Under the pieces are notes generated by a model, which made no database searches, was not told the DNA's origin, and saw only the letters and a list, made by a program, of their open reading frames with translations. The position numbers and the translations under genes are program-made. This document shows, one piece after another, positions 1-12,576 of a DNA stretch of 64,000 nucleotides. This stretch comes from Tenebrio molitor (Eukaryota > Arthropoda > Insecta > Coleoptera > Tenebrionidae): contig NC_091047.1 of the NCBI RefSeq assembly GCF_963966145.1, positions 3,658,001-3,722,000 on the forward strand, given 5' to 3'. The first letter of the stretch is position 1. Each line of letters starts with the position of its first letter.

Positions 1-118
1 TTTAGTAAGTTATCAGTGAAACCGTCAAAACCATAAATTATGTAAATAAGTAATAGAATTGTAAATAATACATTTGTAGTTTTGTTGGCAAACTGATAAC
101 AAATACATACTGTAAAAA
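1..118. repeat. Dispersed repeat, copy 1 (cut by window edge)
   Basis: The first 118 bases match, with small gaps, the stretch at 37,321-37,446. Both begin TTTAGTAAGTTA and both contain GTTTTGTTGGCAA followed by TGATAACAAATAC. The copy at 37 kb has extra bases around 37,355. The element class is unknown, and its left end lies outside the window. Confidence 0.7.
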
Positions 119-1830
119 ATGATAAGATGCTAATATCATAATAATATAATGTGCACCTCTGCCAAAAGGTGCCTTTTGTCCTCGCCTGTTTTCAAGCCTC
201 GGCTGCGCCTCGGCCAGAAAACTCAGACTCGGACGAAAAAGATGCATTTTTTGGCCTTGATATACAAACAACTATTATTGCTTAGACTTGAATACTAAGT
301 GTGAAAGACCAACGAGAATTTGGTGGTAAAACATAAAGAATTACAAAAGTAGATAAAAATCTGGAAAGATGCGACAGCATTATAAAAAATAATTTCATTG
401 CAGGTGATAATATACGTATATTTAGAAAGATATAAAAAGAAAGTTTAATACGACGAAAAAACTTGACAATAAAGCACATAAAAACACGCCAAAATAGATA
501 ACAAACTAATAAAACAAAACATAAAACAACGAAAGCAGTTTTAAAAGAACATAAAGCAAACGAAAATGAGCATGCTACTTGCGGACCGATATAAGAATGA
601 GACTAAGATAGATGAAGATTACACCCAAGAAACGAAAGACGTTTCTGGTCTGAATAGAATTTAATCGTGCGATAAAGTTAATCGTTTAGATGCCACAAAA
701 TTCAAAGACTTGATTAAACGCAATAAATCTATAGACTGGTTTGGTTCTTATTTTTGTTAAAGCTAGACAGCGTCGCTCGTCGGAACACTTTCTCGACGCA
801 ACATGCATTACATACAAATTTGCGGGTTGTCGTCTCTTGTTATCGCCGTTAAGACAACTCGTTATAGAAATTCCTCGTTCGGTAGTCTGGTTAGATGAGC
901 CGTTCCGGTTGTGTAAATGTCAGAGTGCATTCCACGATCTCCGATTCGTCCCGTTCCGGTTAGTCCCGATACATTTTTAAAATTCCACATAAATTCGCAG
1001 AGCGTCCGCAATTTCGTCCCAGTCAACACTTTTTACAGTCGACGGAACACGATAAAAGCGTGTAGAGGGTAAAATACTAATTTACAGAGCTGATGTTTAG
1101 AGTCCTTGTTCAGTTTGCTCAACCATTATAATGAAGAGAAATGTTTATTTGCGTGCCCGGCCGCCATTTCATCTAGTCTAACATAACCGGAATCGGATCC
1201 CTCCCCGCCCGGAATTCGCGGCTTAATTCGTTTTAATCCGGAGCGTGGGACGACGCGTTATAAATTTGTCCGCGGCTGATCCTCTTTTTTAAGGATTCCG
1301 ACGGACCGACAACCAAATCTAATAATTCCGCCATTGTGAGCGGGATTCCGGGTAAGGAGGCTCCGGCCGACTCCGGGTCCGGCTCTATCTGTTCGACCGT
1401 GTCATCTGCTGATGTTCAGACAATGACACGCCGACTTTCCGAAAGGACGAAACTTTCCGGCTAACGGGAAGGTTTTAATGCAATTCCGACGATTGTCCTT
1501 GGAATTATCCTCGACGAGATGAATCCTGGCCGATTCGGACCGACGTTAAATTATTTGTTGTGTTGGCGGCGCTGCGATGGAATTTCAATTCAGGACTAGA
1601 TGAAACGAAAGGGTTTAATTAAGCAACGGATTCCTTTAGGGGCCACCATGGTCATTTCTCAAAGGGACGTGACCCACACCGACCGGACACACCCGAAATC
1701 TACAAAACTTACATTAACGGCGATGTCCCCTCGTCCACCATTTTTACAACAATTTACATCTCCGCCGACAAAGCAACTGCTACAACAACGGACTTTACCA
1801 ACTACAATTACATTGTCTACAACAGAACAG
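119..1830. other. Intergenic, no gene seen
   Basis: Only short open frames occur, without recognisable motifs. At 185-220 there is a CpG-rich inverted motif (GCCTCGGC and GCCTCGGCC) resembling the hairpin sequences at 34.9, 39.05 and 63.36 kb. The rest is a mixture of AT-rich stretches and CpG-containing sequence from about 1,150 to 1,560. Confidence 0.5.
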
Positions 1831-2450
1831 CTAGGAAATTGGGGGAATTCCGATCACCTCCGAACAAACACATTTAAAGCTGTTTGTGTAACGAAGCCAT
1901 TAAAACTCAGCTGAAAGCGACATTTTTCTCTTTACTGAATTTTTCTTACAAGAATTCTTTATATAATTTAGATAATTAACGTTCTGGTCCACAGCATTCA
2001 TGGGAAATTGGGGTAATTCCGATCACACGTAGAGGCGATATAAACCAAAGTCTTGTGCAGTAAATTTGCTGCTTTCAAAGAAAATTTCTCTCGAAGAAGC
2101 TGTAGAAGAGAAATTGACAGCTCAAGTTTAAAAAAGACAGTCACAGAAACTGTGAACGCAGAAATGAAACGTGGAGCTATACGTCAAGGAAATTCGCAAG
2201 CTCGGACAGATTGTTTTTGTCTCTTTGTAAATCTGCACCAACAAGTGATCGAAATTACCCGAGAGTCGGAAGAATTCCAATCGCAAGAATATTTTGCAAT
2301 AATGTTTGTTTGTTTTTAACAATTTTCAATTTTTTCTCGTCTAGACATGTCAATGAAAGCTTGTTAAGTGATTGTGTTGGTTTATTTCATGACAGGCAAA
2401 CATCCGATGCGCCAGGAGTTTAAAATGAAGTGATCGGAATTCCCCCACTG
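1830..2450. repeat. Possible foldback element bounded by the GGGGGAATTCCGATC motif
   Basis: The motif GGGGGAATTCCGATCA stands near 1,838, a one-base variant near 2,012 and the inverted form TGATCGGAATTCCCCC near 2,431. The outer two face each other, as the ends of a terminal-inverted-repeat element of roughly 600 bp would. The same motif makes up the core of the satellite at 12.6-15.0 kb. I could not establish a target duplication, so this may instead be scattered satellite fragments. Confidence 0.4.
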
Positions 2451-4475
2451 TTGTGCGAACTGTTGATTTTGCTTCGATAAGAACGTTAGAACGGTACGAA
2501 TCAATCTACGACTCGACTTGTGTTTATCAGGTCAAGCTGTAAATTTACTGTAACTGTTGTAGGTTGTTGGGTCGCCCGTTCCAGCGCTTATAAATATCCG
2601 GGCGCATGCATTACACGCCGTAAATTCCAAGTTGGCCGCGCCCTGATATAAGATTTCACATTTTATCGAGCATAAGTGGAACACGGCCCATAAAGCTCGC
2701 GGAACTTGCACGAACAACAAGAGTGCCATGAAGGATCGCGCCCGGACGCGGTTTCACCCCTCCCTCGTCTCAAAAACTCGCCAGTGTCGTTGTTTTCAGA
2801 ATCAATTATTGACTAGTCGCTGTTGAATAATTTATCGGCGGCGACGCAACTTTCTCCGTACAGTACGTACTTCATGATTTATATAAAACTGCATCGCGCC
2901 AGCTTTATTGTAGTCGGCAATTATAAAAGCAATTTTAACTGACAAACTACGGCGAAGTTGTGAAACGATATAATTCGTCCAATAAATTAACACTCGGGGA
3001 GGTTTTTTCACCCCCGGGTGGGACACTATATTAATCAGGTCTGGAGGTCCGGGTGGAAGGACCACTCAAATCTCGCGATGTTTTAAAGCTCGCGTTTGGA
3101 AGTTGCCAGGCAAGGAAGTTGCGCGATAAATCGCGCTTTCTTGTGAAGTTAATAAATATTGGAAGCAAGATGATTGAGGTGAGGTCGGGAACGAGCTGGA
3201 GGTGAATTGCGGGACGTAAACCAGGTTGAGAGAGCGAATTTCGTACAATTTTACTTATTGGTCGATATTGTGATATACTGTCGCAACGAGAAAGATTGTG
3301 ATATCTTGTGCTTGTCAATGCGGTACAAGGCGTAAAAACAGTGTATCAAACTGAAGTACAAGGAGTTTGCGACATGTTTTGCAAATACATATATTCGTAT
3401 GAGTCAATCTACGAGTCGACTTTAGCTGTTCGATGCTCGAATCGTGTCACTTTGTGTCTTTTGTAGCTCGACAAAACGCAAAGTAAGGGTTAGGCGATCA
3501 GTGCAAATTTGTCCGCGGGAGGCGGCGCCGCCGCCACCGGTCGGATTAATTGGCAAGTCGTCCTCTTCGACACATTGATGGATGCGTCCGGCCGACGGGT
3601 AAAAACGGCATCGCATTTTTATTGTTTCGGAATGACAAGTCTATCTCTGCGGCGGATCCGAATGAAGTTGTCCGCAAAATGGTGGGCAACAATTAAAAAC
3701 CTATCCAATCTATGCGGGCCGTCAATCACATCAGGCAGTATCGGCGAGCGTTTTATATTTACTAAATTAACATTTCGCACAAAGGGCCTTATTTACGGAG
3801 GCATTCGACCCGAAACACGCCATTAATCAGCGATAAAACGAATTGTTTGCGCGGGAGTGTGTGTCGCATCTCATTACGGTCCTTCGAGCCGGATTCTTAT
3901 TAGGGCGAGTAATTACTCGAGTCGCTGCGGGTGATTCGATCGCCGAGGTGGATTTTTCGCCGGCGAAATTTAAACTAGTGATAGTGGGCGAGGCGAGTCA
4001 CGTTATCAAAGTGGGACGTCTCAGATGACACGAGATAAAGTCTAGTTAAGTTGGAAAGGTTCCATTACAAACGGGGACGTAAAAATTTAGATTAGAGCAA
4101 ACTGTGCGACATTATTCTTCGTCCCCGGCACAATATTACGTTTGTTCCCGCCACTTGACGCTGCTGTCTACTTTAAACGATTACGTTTGTGTGCGTGTGT
4201 CTTTTCCTTTTGTACACAAAACGATCCGTTTATAAAGTTAATTAAGTGCAACTGTAATCTAATTCGAGCATCCGCACTGTTGGCGCACAACGAACGACAG
4301 ACACCGCAGAATGGGGAGCTGCTGAGGGGTTGGCACTGCGGTTTTTATTTTTTCCAACAACTTGTCTGCCCCTGAAAGTTCAAATTTCACACGAAGACAA
4401 CTTCAATCATTTGGACGGTGTGGAACAGTTCACAAAAAACTGTGAAAACTGTGGATTTTTATTATTCTTCAAGAA
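2451..4475. other. Intergenic, no gene seen
   Basis: No coding exon is recognised. Two short related sequences, near 2,495-2,520 and 3,396-3,425 (core TCAATCTACGA), resemble the arms of the foldback element at 10,974-11,144 and may be solo ends of the same family. There is a GGC/GCC-rich patch at about 3,518-3,540. Confidence 0.45.
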
Positions 4476-4612
4476 ACTAGAAGTGGGGGAATTCCGATCA
4501 ACAATTAATTGACGCTTTCAACATAAGAGAAGTTCAAAACTACTACAAATAGAAACAAAACTGAGAATTCTTCAAAATTCGTCCGAGTTTGGGGTAATTC
4601 CGATCACCTCTT
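4476..4612. repeat. Fragment with two direct copies of the satellite core motif
   Basis: GTGGGGGAATTCCGATCA occurs near 4,484 and GGGGTAATTCCGATCA near 4,592, about 108 bp apart and in the same orientation. Each unit of the 12.6-15.0 kb array also has two forward copies, though closer together. This looks like an isolated relative of that satellite. Confidence 0.45.
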
Positions 4613-5853
4613 AGAACCAACAAAGAAACAAATATGATTTGCCGAAACCGCTTCCTGCGATGGTTCTTCTATAACAATTTCACAATTTATTTATTTACTT
4701 GATCCGAAATACCGAAAACTGCCATTTTGCATTTTGCTGCACTCATAATATTGTTTTAATAAAGCGACACATGACCAATTATTTACACATTTTTTGTCAT
4801 ATTGCCAGTCGTTCTATTATTCATTAATAAATAAAAAACAACAGCATTTTTCAATTAAAACTTGTAGTTTATGTTTAGATTGGAAACAGGTTCAGTTTTC
4901 AATTGTTTTGACATTACCTTGCGTAAACACAACAAAAAGCTTGTGACCAAAAGTTGGCCAGTGACAGCTCCGGGCTCCCAGGGGGTTTTTCGGGGCAGAG
5001 GGCGTGGGTTCGGATTTTTAAAAAAATGGGCGCCAGGCAGCTATTGTCTTGAGCTGGTTGTTGCTTGTCCAGCTGCCGGGACAAGTGCTCAGATCTTACT
5101 CGTCGAAGGTAAGTAAAAGCAAACGCTTTCTGATCGTTAAACAAATTTTGGTTTATTCGGTTACTGCAAAATTATCCACAGAACAGTATTTGGTGGTTCG
5201 GTACTGGTTCACACGAATGCGATAATGGTTCGCTTGTAACTACTAGATGAAAATTGAAAGATGCGGAACCAGTACTTTTTGGTGGCCTTAATATCTACTT
5301 TGGTCGTAACCAGAAAAGCTTTTCTTTCACATGTGACCGAATCTTAAACTAAACATGATATTCTTCGACGAAATAAAAGATGTTTTGATTCCTGATGAGG
5401 AACCTCCCGAACTTAGACTTCCTTCTGATCGAGCTAATTATTAAATGTAAACTTAATGAAACCCAAGGTCAAGATTGGGGTGTCACCTTGACAAAAAATT
5501 AAAATTGATCCTGATAGGAAAGTTTAAATCGGTGAAGTTCCGAAACGTTAAATTTGACTGAAATTTCTTTAAGTTGACACTGGAGATTGAATGAAAAGGT
5601 TCTTACAAAAAAATTCTAAACATTTGCAAAGTTTCAAAAAAATTTAGTGAACATACAAAAATTATGAAAGCGAGAAGCGAGAAATTCGAGGCGTTCCTAA
5701 ATTTTGCAATGCCGCGGTAAAAAAATATGGCGACTTAGCTTTATGACGGGTCTGTTGTCTCCTCGAATAGCGTCCTTTTGACTTGCGGTGTGACCTTGGC
5801 GATACGGTGCTCAAAATAAACGATCGCCTCTGCGAACGATGTTCTCCAAAATG
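4613..5853. other. Intergenic, no gene seen
   Basis: AT-rich sequence with a GC-richer block at about 4,960-5,110. An open frame there (4,871-5,116) has no family signature and ends beside a GT-like dinucleotide by chance. Nothing supportable as a gene. Confidence 0.45.
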
Positions 5854-5854
5854 G

Positions 5855-5953
5855 TCGCCTCTGCGAACGATCTGGCTACGAATCGCCCTGCGAACGATCT
5901 GGCTACGAATCGCCCTGCGAACGATCTGGCTACGAATCGCCCTGCGAACGATC
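5855..5953 (+). repeat. 27-bp minisatellite, about 3.6 copies
   Basis: The unit begins TCGCCCTGCGAACGATCTGG and is repeated head to tail: one 28-base copy (5,855-5,882), two exact 27-base copies (to 5,936) and a partial copy. Because 27 is a multiple of three, it creates a short repetitive open frame (nine-residue repeat LRTIWLRIA), which I regard as incidental. Diverged half units precede it at about 5,823. Confidence 0.85.
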
Positions 5954-8897
5954 CCTAACGAATTGTCGTTAGTGTTGTGAAAATCGGAAGATTCGGTAAT
6001 TACCTTTCAGCGAAAAAGGGGGTTCTTGGCGCTAAATCGAAGTCCTTCCGGCACTCCTTTACTCAAAAATTTTCGGTACTCTAAAGTTGCGATACGGTAC
6101 TGGATCAATTCATCCAAACGGGATTGACTCTAAACTGGATCGAACCACCCCTAATACATGGTCTTAGTGAAATGAATTCAAAATTGAACGATAATTACCT
6201 CTATAGTGCGAGGGGTCACTCGACCACGAACTCTAAAAGGCGCTTCGCTGGCGTCGCTTCGACGGCTCTCGACCAAGTGTCCGACTTCCGCATTTTTAAT
6301 CTCGGTACCGCAGTCCCATAAATCGCGAAAATCGTCACGCGCGCGATTCTCGACCTTATTCAGTTGTGCTATAAGGCGGGCTGCGCTTGCGTGGTACTGC
6401 GCAATCAAAAATGTGCATTTCCGGTGGTACTACACGTGCGCGTGTCATGACAGGTGGACCGTCATGGCGTCGGTTTGTTTACCTCGAAATTATACCGAGC
6501 GGGAGAATTCAGATTTTGGACGGTATTGTGTCGGTAAGTCGTGCACGTCTATCCTGATGTTAATTGCCGTAACTCGCAGGTCAAAAAAAGGACAGGAAGA
6601 AAGATGGGGTTGAAAAGAAGGAGATGACTTTCCGGCAAGTTACTAAAGAGGAAAAGGGACCCAACATTGCCGTACGGTCACCTATCGCTGAGAAGAGAAG
6701 AAGAGAAAGTGAAGAGAAAGAGAAAGTGAAAGTGGGGTTCTGAAAGATAGGTTGCAGCTCGCCAACCTAGAGGCGTGAGGCCACCTCAGCCTGACATTTG
6801 CGGGGGTAACATGTGTTCTTCCAGCCCCCCCGTGGTGGCTGGCACAAATGACTCTAAATTGAAACTTTCCGCTTCCGGAATGAGCGACGTAAAAAACTTG
6901 AAGGCAGGGTGGGCGCGTCGCGTTGCCAAATGCCGTGCGTTAACTGCTAGTTCCGGGTCTTCGAACTGCGATCTATTAGCCCCGCGAGCATAAGTAGGAC
7001 CTCGTGGCCTCCTACTCCGGCCAATCGCCATTGTGGCGTTTCGTAACGCTACAAGCTTGTACTAAAAATCGTTTATTTCCCATTGAATTTTTTGCTGATT
7101 CGAATCAGACCTCCGCCTTTCACGCAGCAACCCACCCCACGTCTGTCTTACCCTCCAACCCTAGCAGACGAGCACCTATGTGCAGGGTAGGTTGTTATTA
7201 ACGTTTTTACGTGTCCGGAATAGCCGGATCAGAATCCGACTTGAGATTCCGGTCGGGAACAATGAAATTCATACGGCAGCAAGTAGACCGTCTCAGCCAT
7301 TTTATAATTCCGCTTTTATTGGCTAATAAGTAATTCTTACGATGATAATGCGGCCATCTCGGCTCTTGTTACAAAGGGCGGTATGCACACTGCAGCTACC
7401 CTTAATAATGGGGAGACTTAATCCGGGTCATAGCAGTATGTCGGCAATAACTCCTCCGGGTAAGTACACACATTGAGACGTTAGTCGCGACTAATTAAGT
7501 TTGGACTTAATCAAAATTTAATTTAGGACGTGTTCGGGGTATTTTTCTAGGGGCGGGTGTTATTGGATGAGCTAATTGGAGCCGTGTCGAGGACCGCGAA
7601 TGTAAATAAACACGAAACCAACAGAGTACATTTACACTGCCATAAACCAGCGATCGGATAGTTGGTTTATGTATCGAGGACCAATAGCGGCGAATTAATG
7701 CCAAAATAATGTGGGGTTGGCATCACTAACAAAACTTTACTTTCTAGATTCATATCTGGCAACAAACAAGACCATAATAACTTCAAATAGCTTCTGCCCA
7801 AGATCTCGCGTATTCGGAGAAATGTCAAAGAAACGTCAACGGTACAACTTTTCGATTTACGGTAATTGTAAGCAACAATTCTCCCAGCAAAAGTGGCGAA
7901 ACGAGTTTTACCATTGAAGATAAAGCATTAATTATTAACAATGCATTATACGAACTCGCCAAAAAAATTTTTGAAAAAATCCAAAAACCCCCGTTACACC
8001 GTTCGGTTTCACTCGTTCTCCTGATTGATTTTATGCAAATTAGTCGGGCTTAAGATCCACAGCTTTCGAGCAATGCGGTCTCAAATTGAACTTTGAAGCT
8101 TCCTTTTTTACAACAAAGCTCCAAGTTTTCATTGAACACAGTCCAGTAGTACGTTCCATGCCAAAACATTTTACCACTTACGAAATACTTTGCATGTCGC
8201 ACAGCTTGCATTCATTAACATCCAATCATTGTTTATTTTTTTAACTCGAACACAAACGAAAAAAAACACCCTCAACGTCCGTTCCCACGCAAAAAATCTC
8301 ATTTATTTTAGTCGACGGGAGACACTCGTCCCGTCGGAATAATTAAACATCATTTGCATCGCGGATTTGCGAATAATTTAAGCGTCTGGTTTGAATTCGG
8401 CGAACACCGCAGACGTTCCAATACCGAAATGGGCACTCCTCGAGACAAAGTATTTTTTGGGCAAACACGACGATCGCATTTTTATGATTGGTTCATTTTA
8501 TTCCAACGTTTCATTTAACACACTAACGAATTGTTTACACGAGTTGCTCTGTTTGCCGGAACGCCATGCAAATTTAAGCAGGACGTATATTCCCATTCGA
8601 ATCGGACTGTCACTCGAATATATTTATAGCGGAATTTAAATTTTGAATAGATCGTAATCTAACTTCGTCCCTGTTCTATTTCGGAATTCCTGCGGAAAAT
8701 GGAGAACACCACCACTCGGCTCCTTGTCGAAGAAAATTCATCCCAGATATTGCATTATTTAGCGTTGTGGAAATTGTATGGTTTTGGTGGCACTGCGCAT
8801 CTTCAAAGCGAGAATCGAGTGTATTTTGAAGCGAAAACTTGTTTAGGCCAACCACATACATTTTATTCCCGGGGAGTGAATTAGTTTCATGCGGCGA
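5954..8897. other. Intergenic, no gene seen
   Basis: Unusually CpG-rich around 6,200-6,480. A purine-rich GAGAAAG tract lies at about 6,690-6,735. Small open frames are present but show no conserved domain, codon periodicity or splice context that I can defend. Confidence 0.45.
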
Positions 8898-8966
8898 CAC
8901 GCTAAAATCGTTCGCGTTCGCGTTCGCATCACGCTAAAATCGTTCGCAGCAAGCTAAAATCTCGGG
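8898..8966. repeat. Short tandem repeat built on CACGCTAAAATCGTTCGC
   Basis: Two copies of the 18-base word and a third diverged copy (AAGCTAAAATC) lie within 70 bases. They are separated by a GCGTTC repeat of its own. Small and probably slippage-derived. Confidence 0.7.
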
Positions 8967-9266
8967 AATCGACTTCCAAATTTTCAATGTTCATTGTATT
9001 TTCGTTGTGTTGCTAAATTTAAGTGACCTCAGAGCAGAGCTGCAGGAGTAAATATAAAAACGATAAGGACGTGACAAATATTGTAAGTTCACAAAAATTC
9101 ATCTATTGGAAAAATGTGTGTAGCAAAATGTGAAGCGGAAAATGGACAAATTATCATATTACAGGGTATCTATAAATGATTGTCTGGTCCCGCTTACAGT
9201 TTCCTTGTTTTAAAGCATATTTCCTAGAAGTTACTTCGCATTAGCGTACAGTTTATAAAATATGAT

Positions 9267-9482
9267 ATACAGGGTGTATTTTTAAAATGTGCCGAAATTT
9301 TACCTACGAGGTTGTGGGACAACGTAGAAGACTAAAGCAATTAAAAAAAAATGTAGCTCAAAAAATAAATGACATTTTATTTTTTGACATAGTATTTTTA
9401 AAAATTTTTTTTTTTTGAATTCTACATGAAGCCAATAGCTCGTGGTCAAAATTTGGTCACGCATTTCAATTACACCCTGTAT
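9267..9482. mobile_element. MITE-like element with ATACAGGGTGTA termini
   Basis: The left end ATACAGGGTGTA (9,267-9,278) is an exact inverted repeat of the right end TACACCCTGTAT (9,471-9,482), giving a 216-bp element with no coding capacity. Ends of the ACAGGGTG type are common in non-autonomous DNA transposons of insects. A related solo end (ACAGGGTATCTATAAATG) stands just upstream, near 9,162, suggesting an older or nested insertion. Confidence 0.75.
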
Positions 9483-10973
9483 ATTACTTAAAATCTTAAG
9501 ACTTAAGCACTCACTCTTTTTTTATCAACCCTAGCATTTAAATAAATGTTGATTTCAAAATTTCATTACAATCACGAAAAACTCTATTATTCTAAAATTA
9601 TAAATGTACGAACAGAAATATTATTTGGCTCTGGTATAACAAAAAACAACACTTCAGTTAATAACGTTCTCTTTAATTTTATTGCGACAACCATCTAGGC
9701 GCATCTATTCAAGGATTGGTCAAAGAGTAGACAAAATGAAGACAAAGATAAGATGGTCTAGAGGCAATAAAATCTATGATTTGAATTTATTCAGACTCCA
9801 CATCGCTTCGCTGTGTTTTTCAAAGCATAACAAATATGAAACTGCAACAATCGAATCTACGAGGATCCTGTAAATAAGCTCGCCAGACCAATTTTTCCAG
9901 TTATTTCCGTAAATATCTAACGTATATTCTTTGAATATGAATAAGCTCCTGGAGACGGCATAAATAAAATATTCGCTGGAGAGAGGAAGGGCGGCGTGCT
10001 CTGATCTCTACAACATTCGCGAGAGCTTTACGATGTTAATTAAAATTTATTTAAGTGAAAGTAATTTAAAAAATCTTCATAAAATTAGCCGACGCATCTG
10101 CGATATTAGTATAATGCCGTGAGTGCAAGAGCCAGTCGGTCTGATGAAAATCCCTTGGTGAATTTTCCGCTTGGCGGAAATAAATTTTAAATAAAAATCT
10201 CTTCTATAAATTTCGCTATATGTTTGACCGGCGCATCCACCACTTCGGCAATAATTTTGTCTGCCGTAAATCGCCTTTGTTGCGGACTTTTTAATATGTT
10301 TTCTGGTAAATAAACGATCCGGAATATATGTGGGAGCGTTTTTGTCCAAAACTCGATCCCATTCGGAGCTAAAACTCCAACAAATAGACACTCCGATCCC
10401 CGTATCTAACATCCAAGAAACCATTTCTATGAGTCCGAAGTTTTTACAGCTGCGAGCTTTCCACTCCACTTTGTGCGATAAATCTCACCCAGATAAAATA
10501 TTTAACTATTCGCTTCATTAATTGAAAAACTGGAAGCGCCGCCGAACTAATTACAAAAATAAAGCGAAATTAATTCAGGGCCGCGGAAAAGTCAAAGGAG
10601 TTAGCCACGGTCTGGTTGGCCGGACGTGATTTAAATTAACCAACGGAAGTTCGAAAATTCTTGCCGATTTTAATATTTACGCCGCGACAACCTAATCATA
10701 ATTAATTACGTCCGCGAAAGCTCAGCTCCGAACGCCGCCCCCGCGACGCGCAAAGCCGATTTCTTTTTTTTTGCCCCTGTTCCATTTTTTAATATCGCGA
10801 ATCCGGAGACAACGCTACTTCCAGGATCCGTAACGGGATTTGGCAGTCGCCTGAAATACTCTCCGTCAAATTTCCTAACGGGATTGGGAATCGGCGTCTC
10901 CTGGAGACGAGCGCCACCCCCAGAGAAACCAACCGCCGTCGCTGACCGAGGCACCGTTACTCGTAACTTACAC
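9483..10973. other. Intergenic, no gene seen
   Basis: No recognisable exon. An open frame on the - strand at 10,077-10,469 has no family match that I recognise. CpG content rises toward 10,700-10,960. Confidence 0.45.
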
Positions 10974-11144
10974 GCGACAGAAAAAAGTCACTTCGTAAAT
11001 TGATTCGTATAAGATCCAAACGCCACTAACGTCAAGCCAACGACTTCTACCGACGCCGCTGCAGATTGAGAACTGTTTACTTTGACGTCAGTGACGTTTG
11101 GATCTTGTGCGGATCAATCTACGAAGTGACTTTCGTCTGTCGCG
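10974..11144. mobile_element. Foldback (MITE-like) element with about 60-bp inverted arms
   Basis: The left arm starts GCGACAGAAAAAAGTCACTT. It is the imperfect reverse complement of the right arm, which ends AAGTGACTTTCGTCTGTCGC at 11,144. The arms extend inward through the word GATCCAAACG/CGTTTGGATC to about 11,035 and 11,082. The interior is about 45 bp. Non-coding. Words from the arms recur near 2.5 and 3.4 kb. Confidence 0.8.
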
Positions 11145-12576
11145 TCTGGTTGGACCCTCCAGCTCTGCAATTGAGGAGGTGACGAAAATAAGTCCGTTTT
11201 GTTTGTGGCGGGCCAAGCAGGGAGGGTGCCGCACTCAAAACCGCAATAAATCTTAAGCAGTAAGCCGATGGTGCGTCCTCGCCGAGTTAATCCGCGCCGG
11301 ATCTCGAAAGGTCGAGGTCGAATTCGATTTTGTCGGTTCGAACGCGCCGTCCATTCAAATTGGATCTGGACCGGGCCAAAGCAAAAAAGCACGCCACCTT
11401 TGGGACTCCCCCTCGAAATTGTTATCGCACCCCGAAGACAAACAAATTATGCCTGTTTCCTTGCGGGGCACACCTTCGAAGTATGAGGAGCGCCGGAATT
11501 GATCGCGGGAATTAGCGTGGGCAACCTGGATCGGATTAAAATGGTCGCTCGTTTCGTAATAATTCGATTCGTTTAAGAACGACTCGAAAAATTCGCAGAC
11601 GATCGTAATATGATAGAGATCAAATAAAGCGATTTCGTACGCAGTTGGTTGAAAACAACGAACACAAAGTCGTCGTGAAATTTCAAAGTAATATCTTCGA
11701 GCGGTCGCGATTCCAAATGGGATGGATAAAAATGGCGGATGCGCCGGGGGAGACTGGTGGAGATTACTTTGTTACTTATTAGTTACAAGATCTTGACGTT
11801 TTCTGTATTGAAATTGCAAGGATGAACAGTCGCGAATCGGTTTCTGGCAGACAGAGACTGCTCCAAATGTCTTGGTTTAATACTCTGGAAAATGGTGGAT
11901 GCGCCGGGTCGGTTCAATTATTTACGAAACCTGATGGACGCGTGCAGACCCTAATTGAAACGTTATTAATTATTTCCAGGCTTAAAATAATCCAATTTAG
12001 AGCGACACACGTGTTGGAAAAAATTTAATAACCAACAGTGCACAACAAAATTTTTTTGTCAAATGATAATGCCCGGAATTTTAAAAATACCTTACGCATG
12101 CCGCAAGAACCGTTAACAAAAATCTGTTGGAAGCAGCGGTTTTATTATTAACTCCGACAAAGTACCGGAGTAATATAAAGCTCAGTAACCGTGAACAACA
12201 GAAATATTTAATTATTTAAAATTTCATAGAGGTTCCAATTATAACGGAAAAATATGTGGCAGACATTTTTTAGGGGGAAATTGTGAAAGCGACAAACCAA
12301 ACAATAAAGAGCTTTTTAAGCTTCGGCAAACTCCCAAATCTAATTAAGTGCATTTTTAATTGAAAAGCCATCCGGGTTCCACAATTTCTTGTGACAAATT
12401 CGTCGCCACATTAATGAGATTCTGGTGTCAATCAGAGCGGTAATTAAAATTTAATAGTGGGATCGATTTGGACAACAATACCTGCTGTGACGGCTGGGCT
12501 GAAAATGTCGGGTAAACAATCTATTGTTCAGCCACGGCTATGAGTAAATTAAGTCGAAAAAGATAGTTTGGGAAAA
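11145..12576. other. Intergenic, no gene seen
   Basis: Mixed CpG-rich and AT-rich sequence. The short phrase AATGGCGGATGCGCCGGG at about 11,732 recurs as AATGGTGGATGCGCCGGG at about 11,891 and, more diverged, at about 38,210. No coding feature. Confidence 0.45.

Noticed and set aside
5783..5980. Repetitive peptide LRTIWLRIA encoded by the 27-bp minisatellite
   Set aside because: Open frame is a by-product of a unit length divisible by three; no gene context.
6206..6613. 135-codon + strand open frame in CpG-rich DNA
   Set aside because: Arg/Ser/Ala-rich translation expected from CpG-rich sequence; overlapping frames on both strands are equally open.
10077..10469. 130-codon open frame on the - strand
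   Set aside because: No motif, no supporting exon structure.
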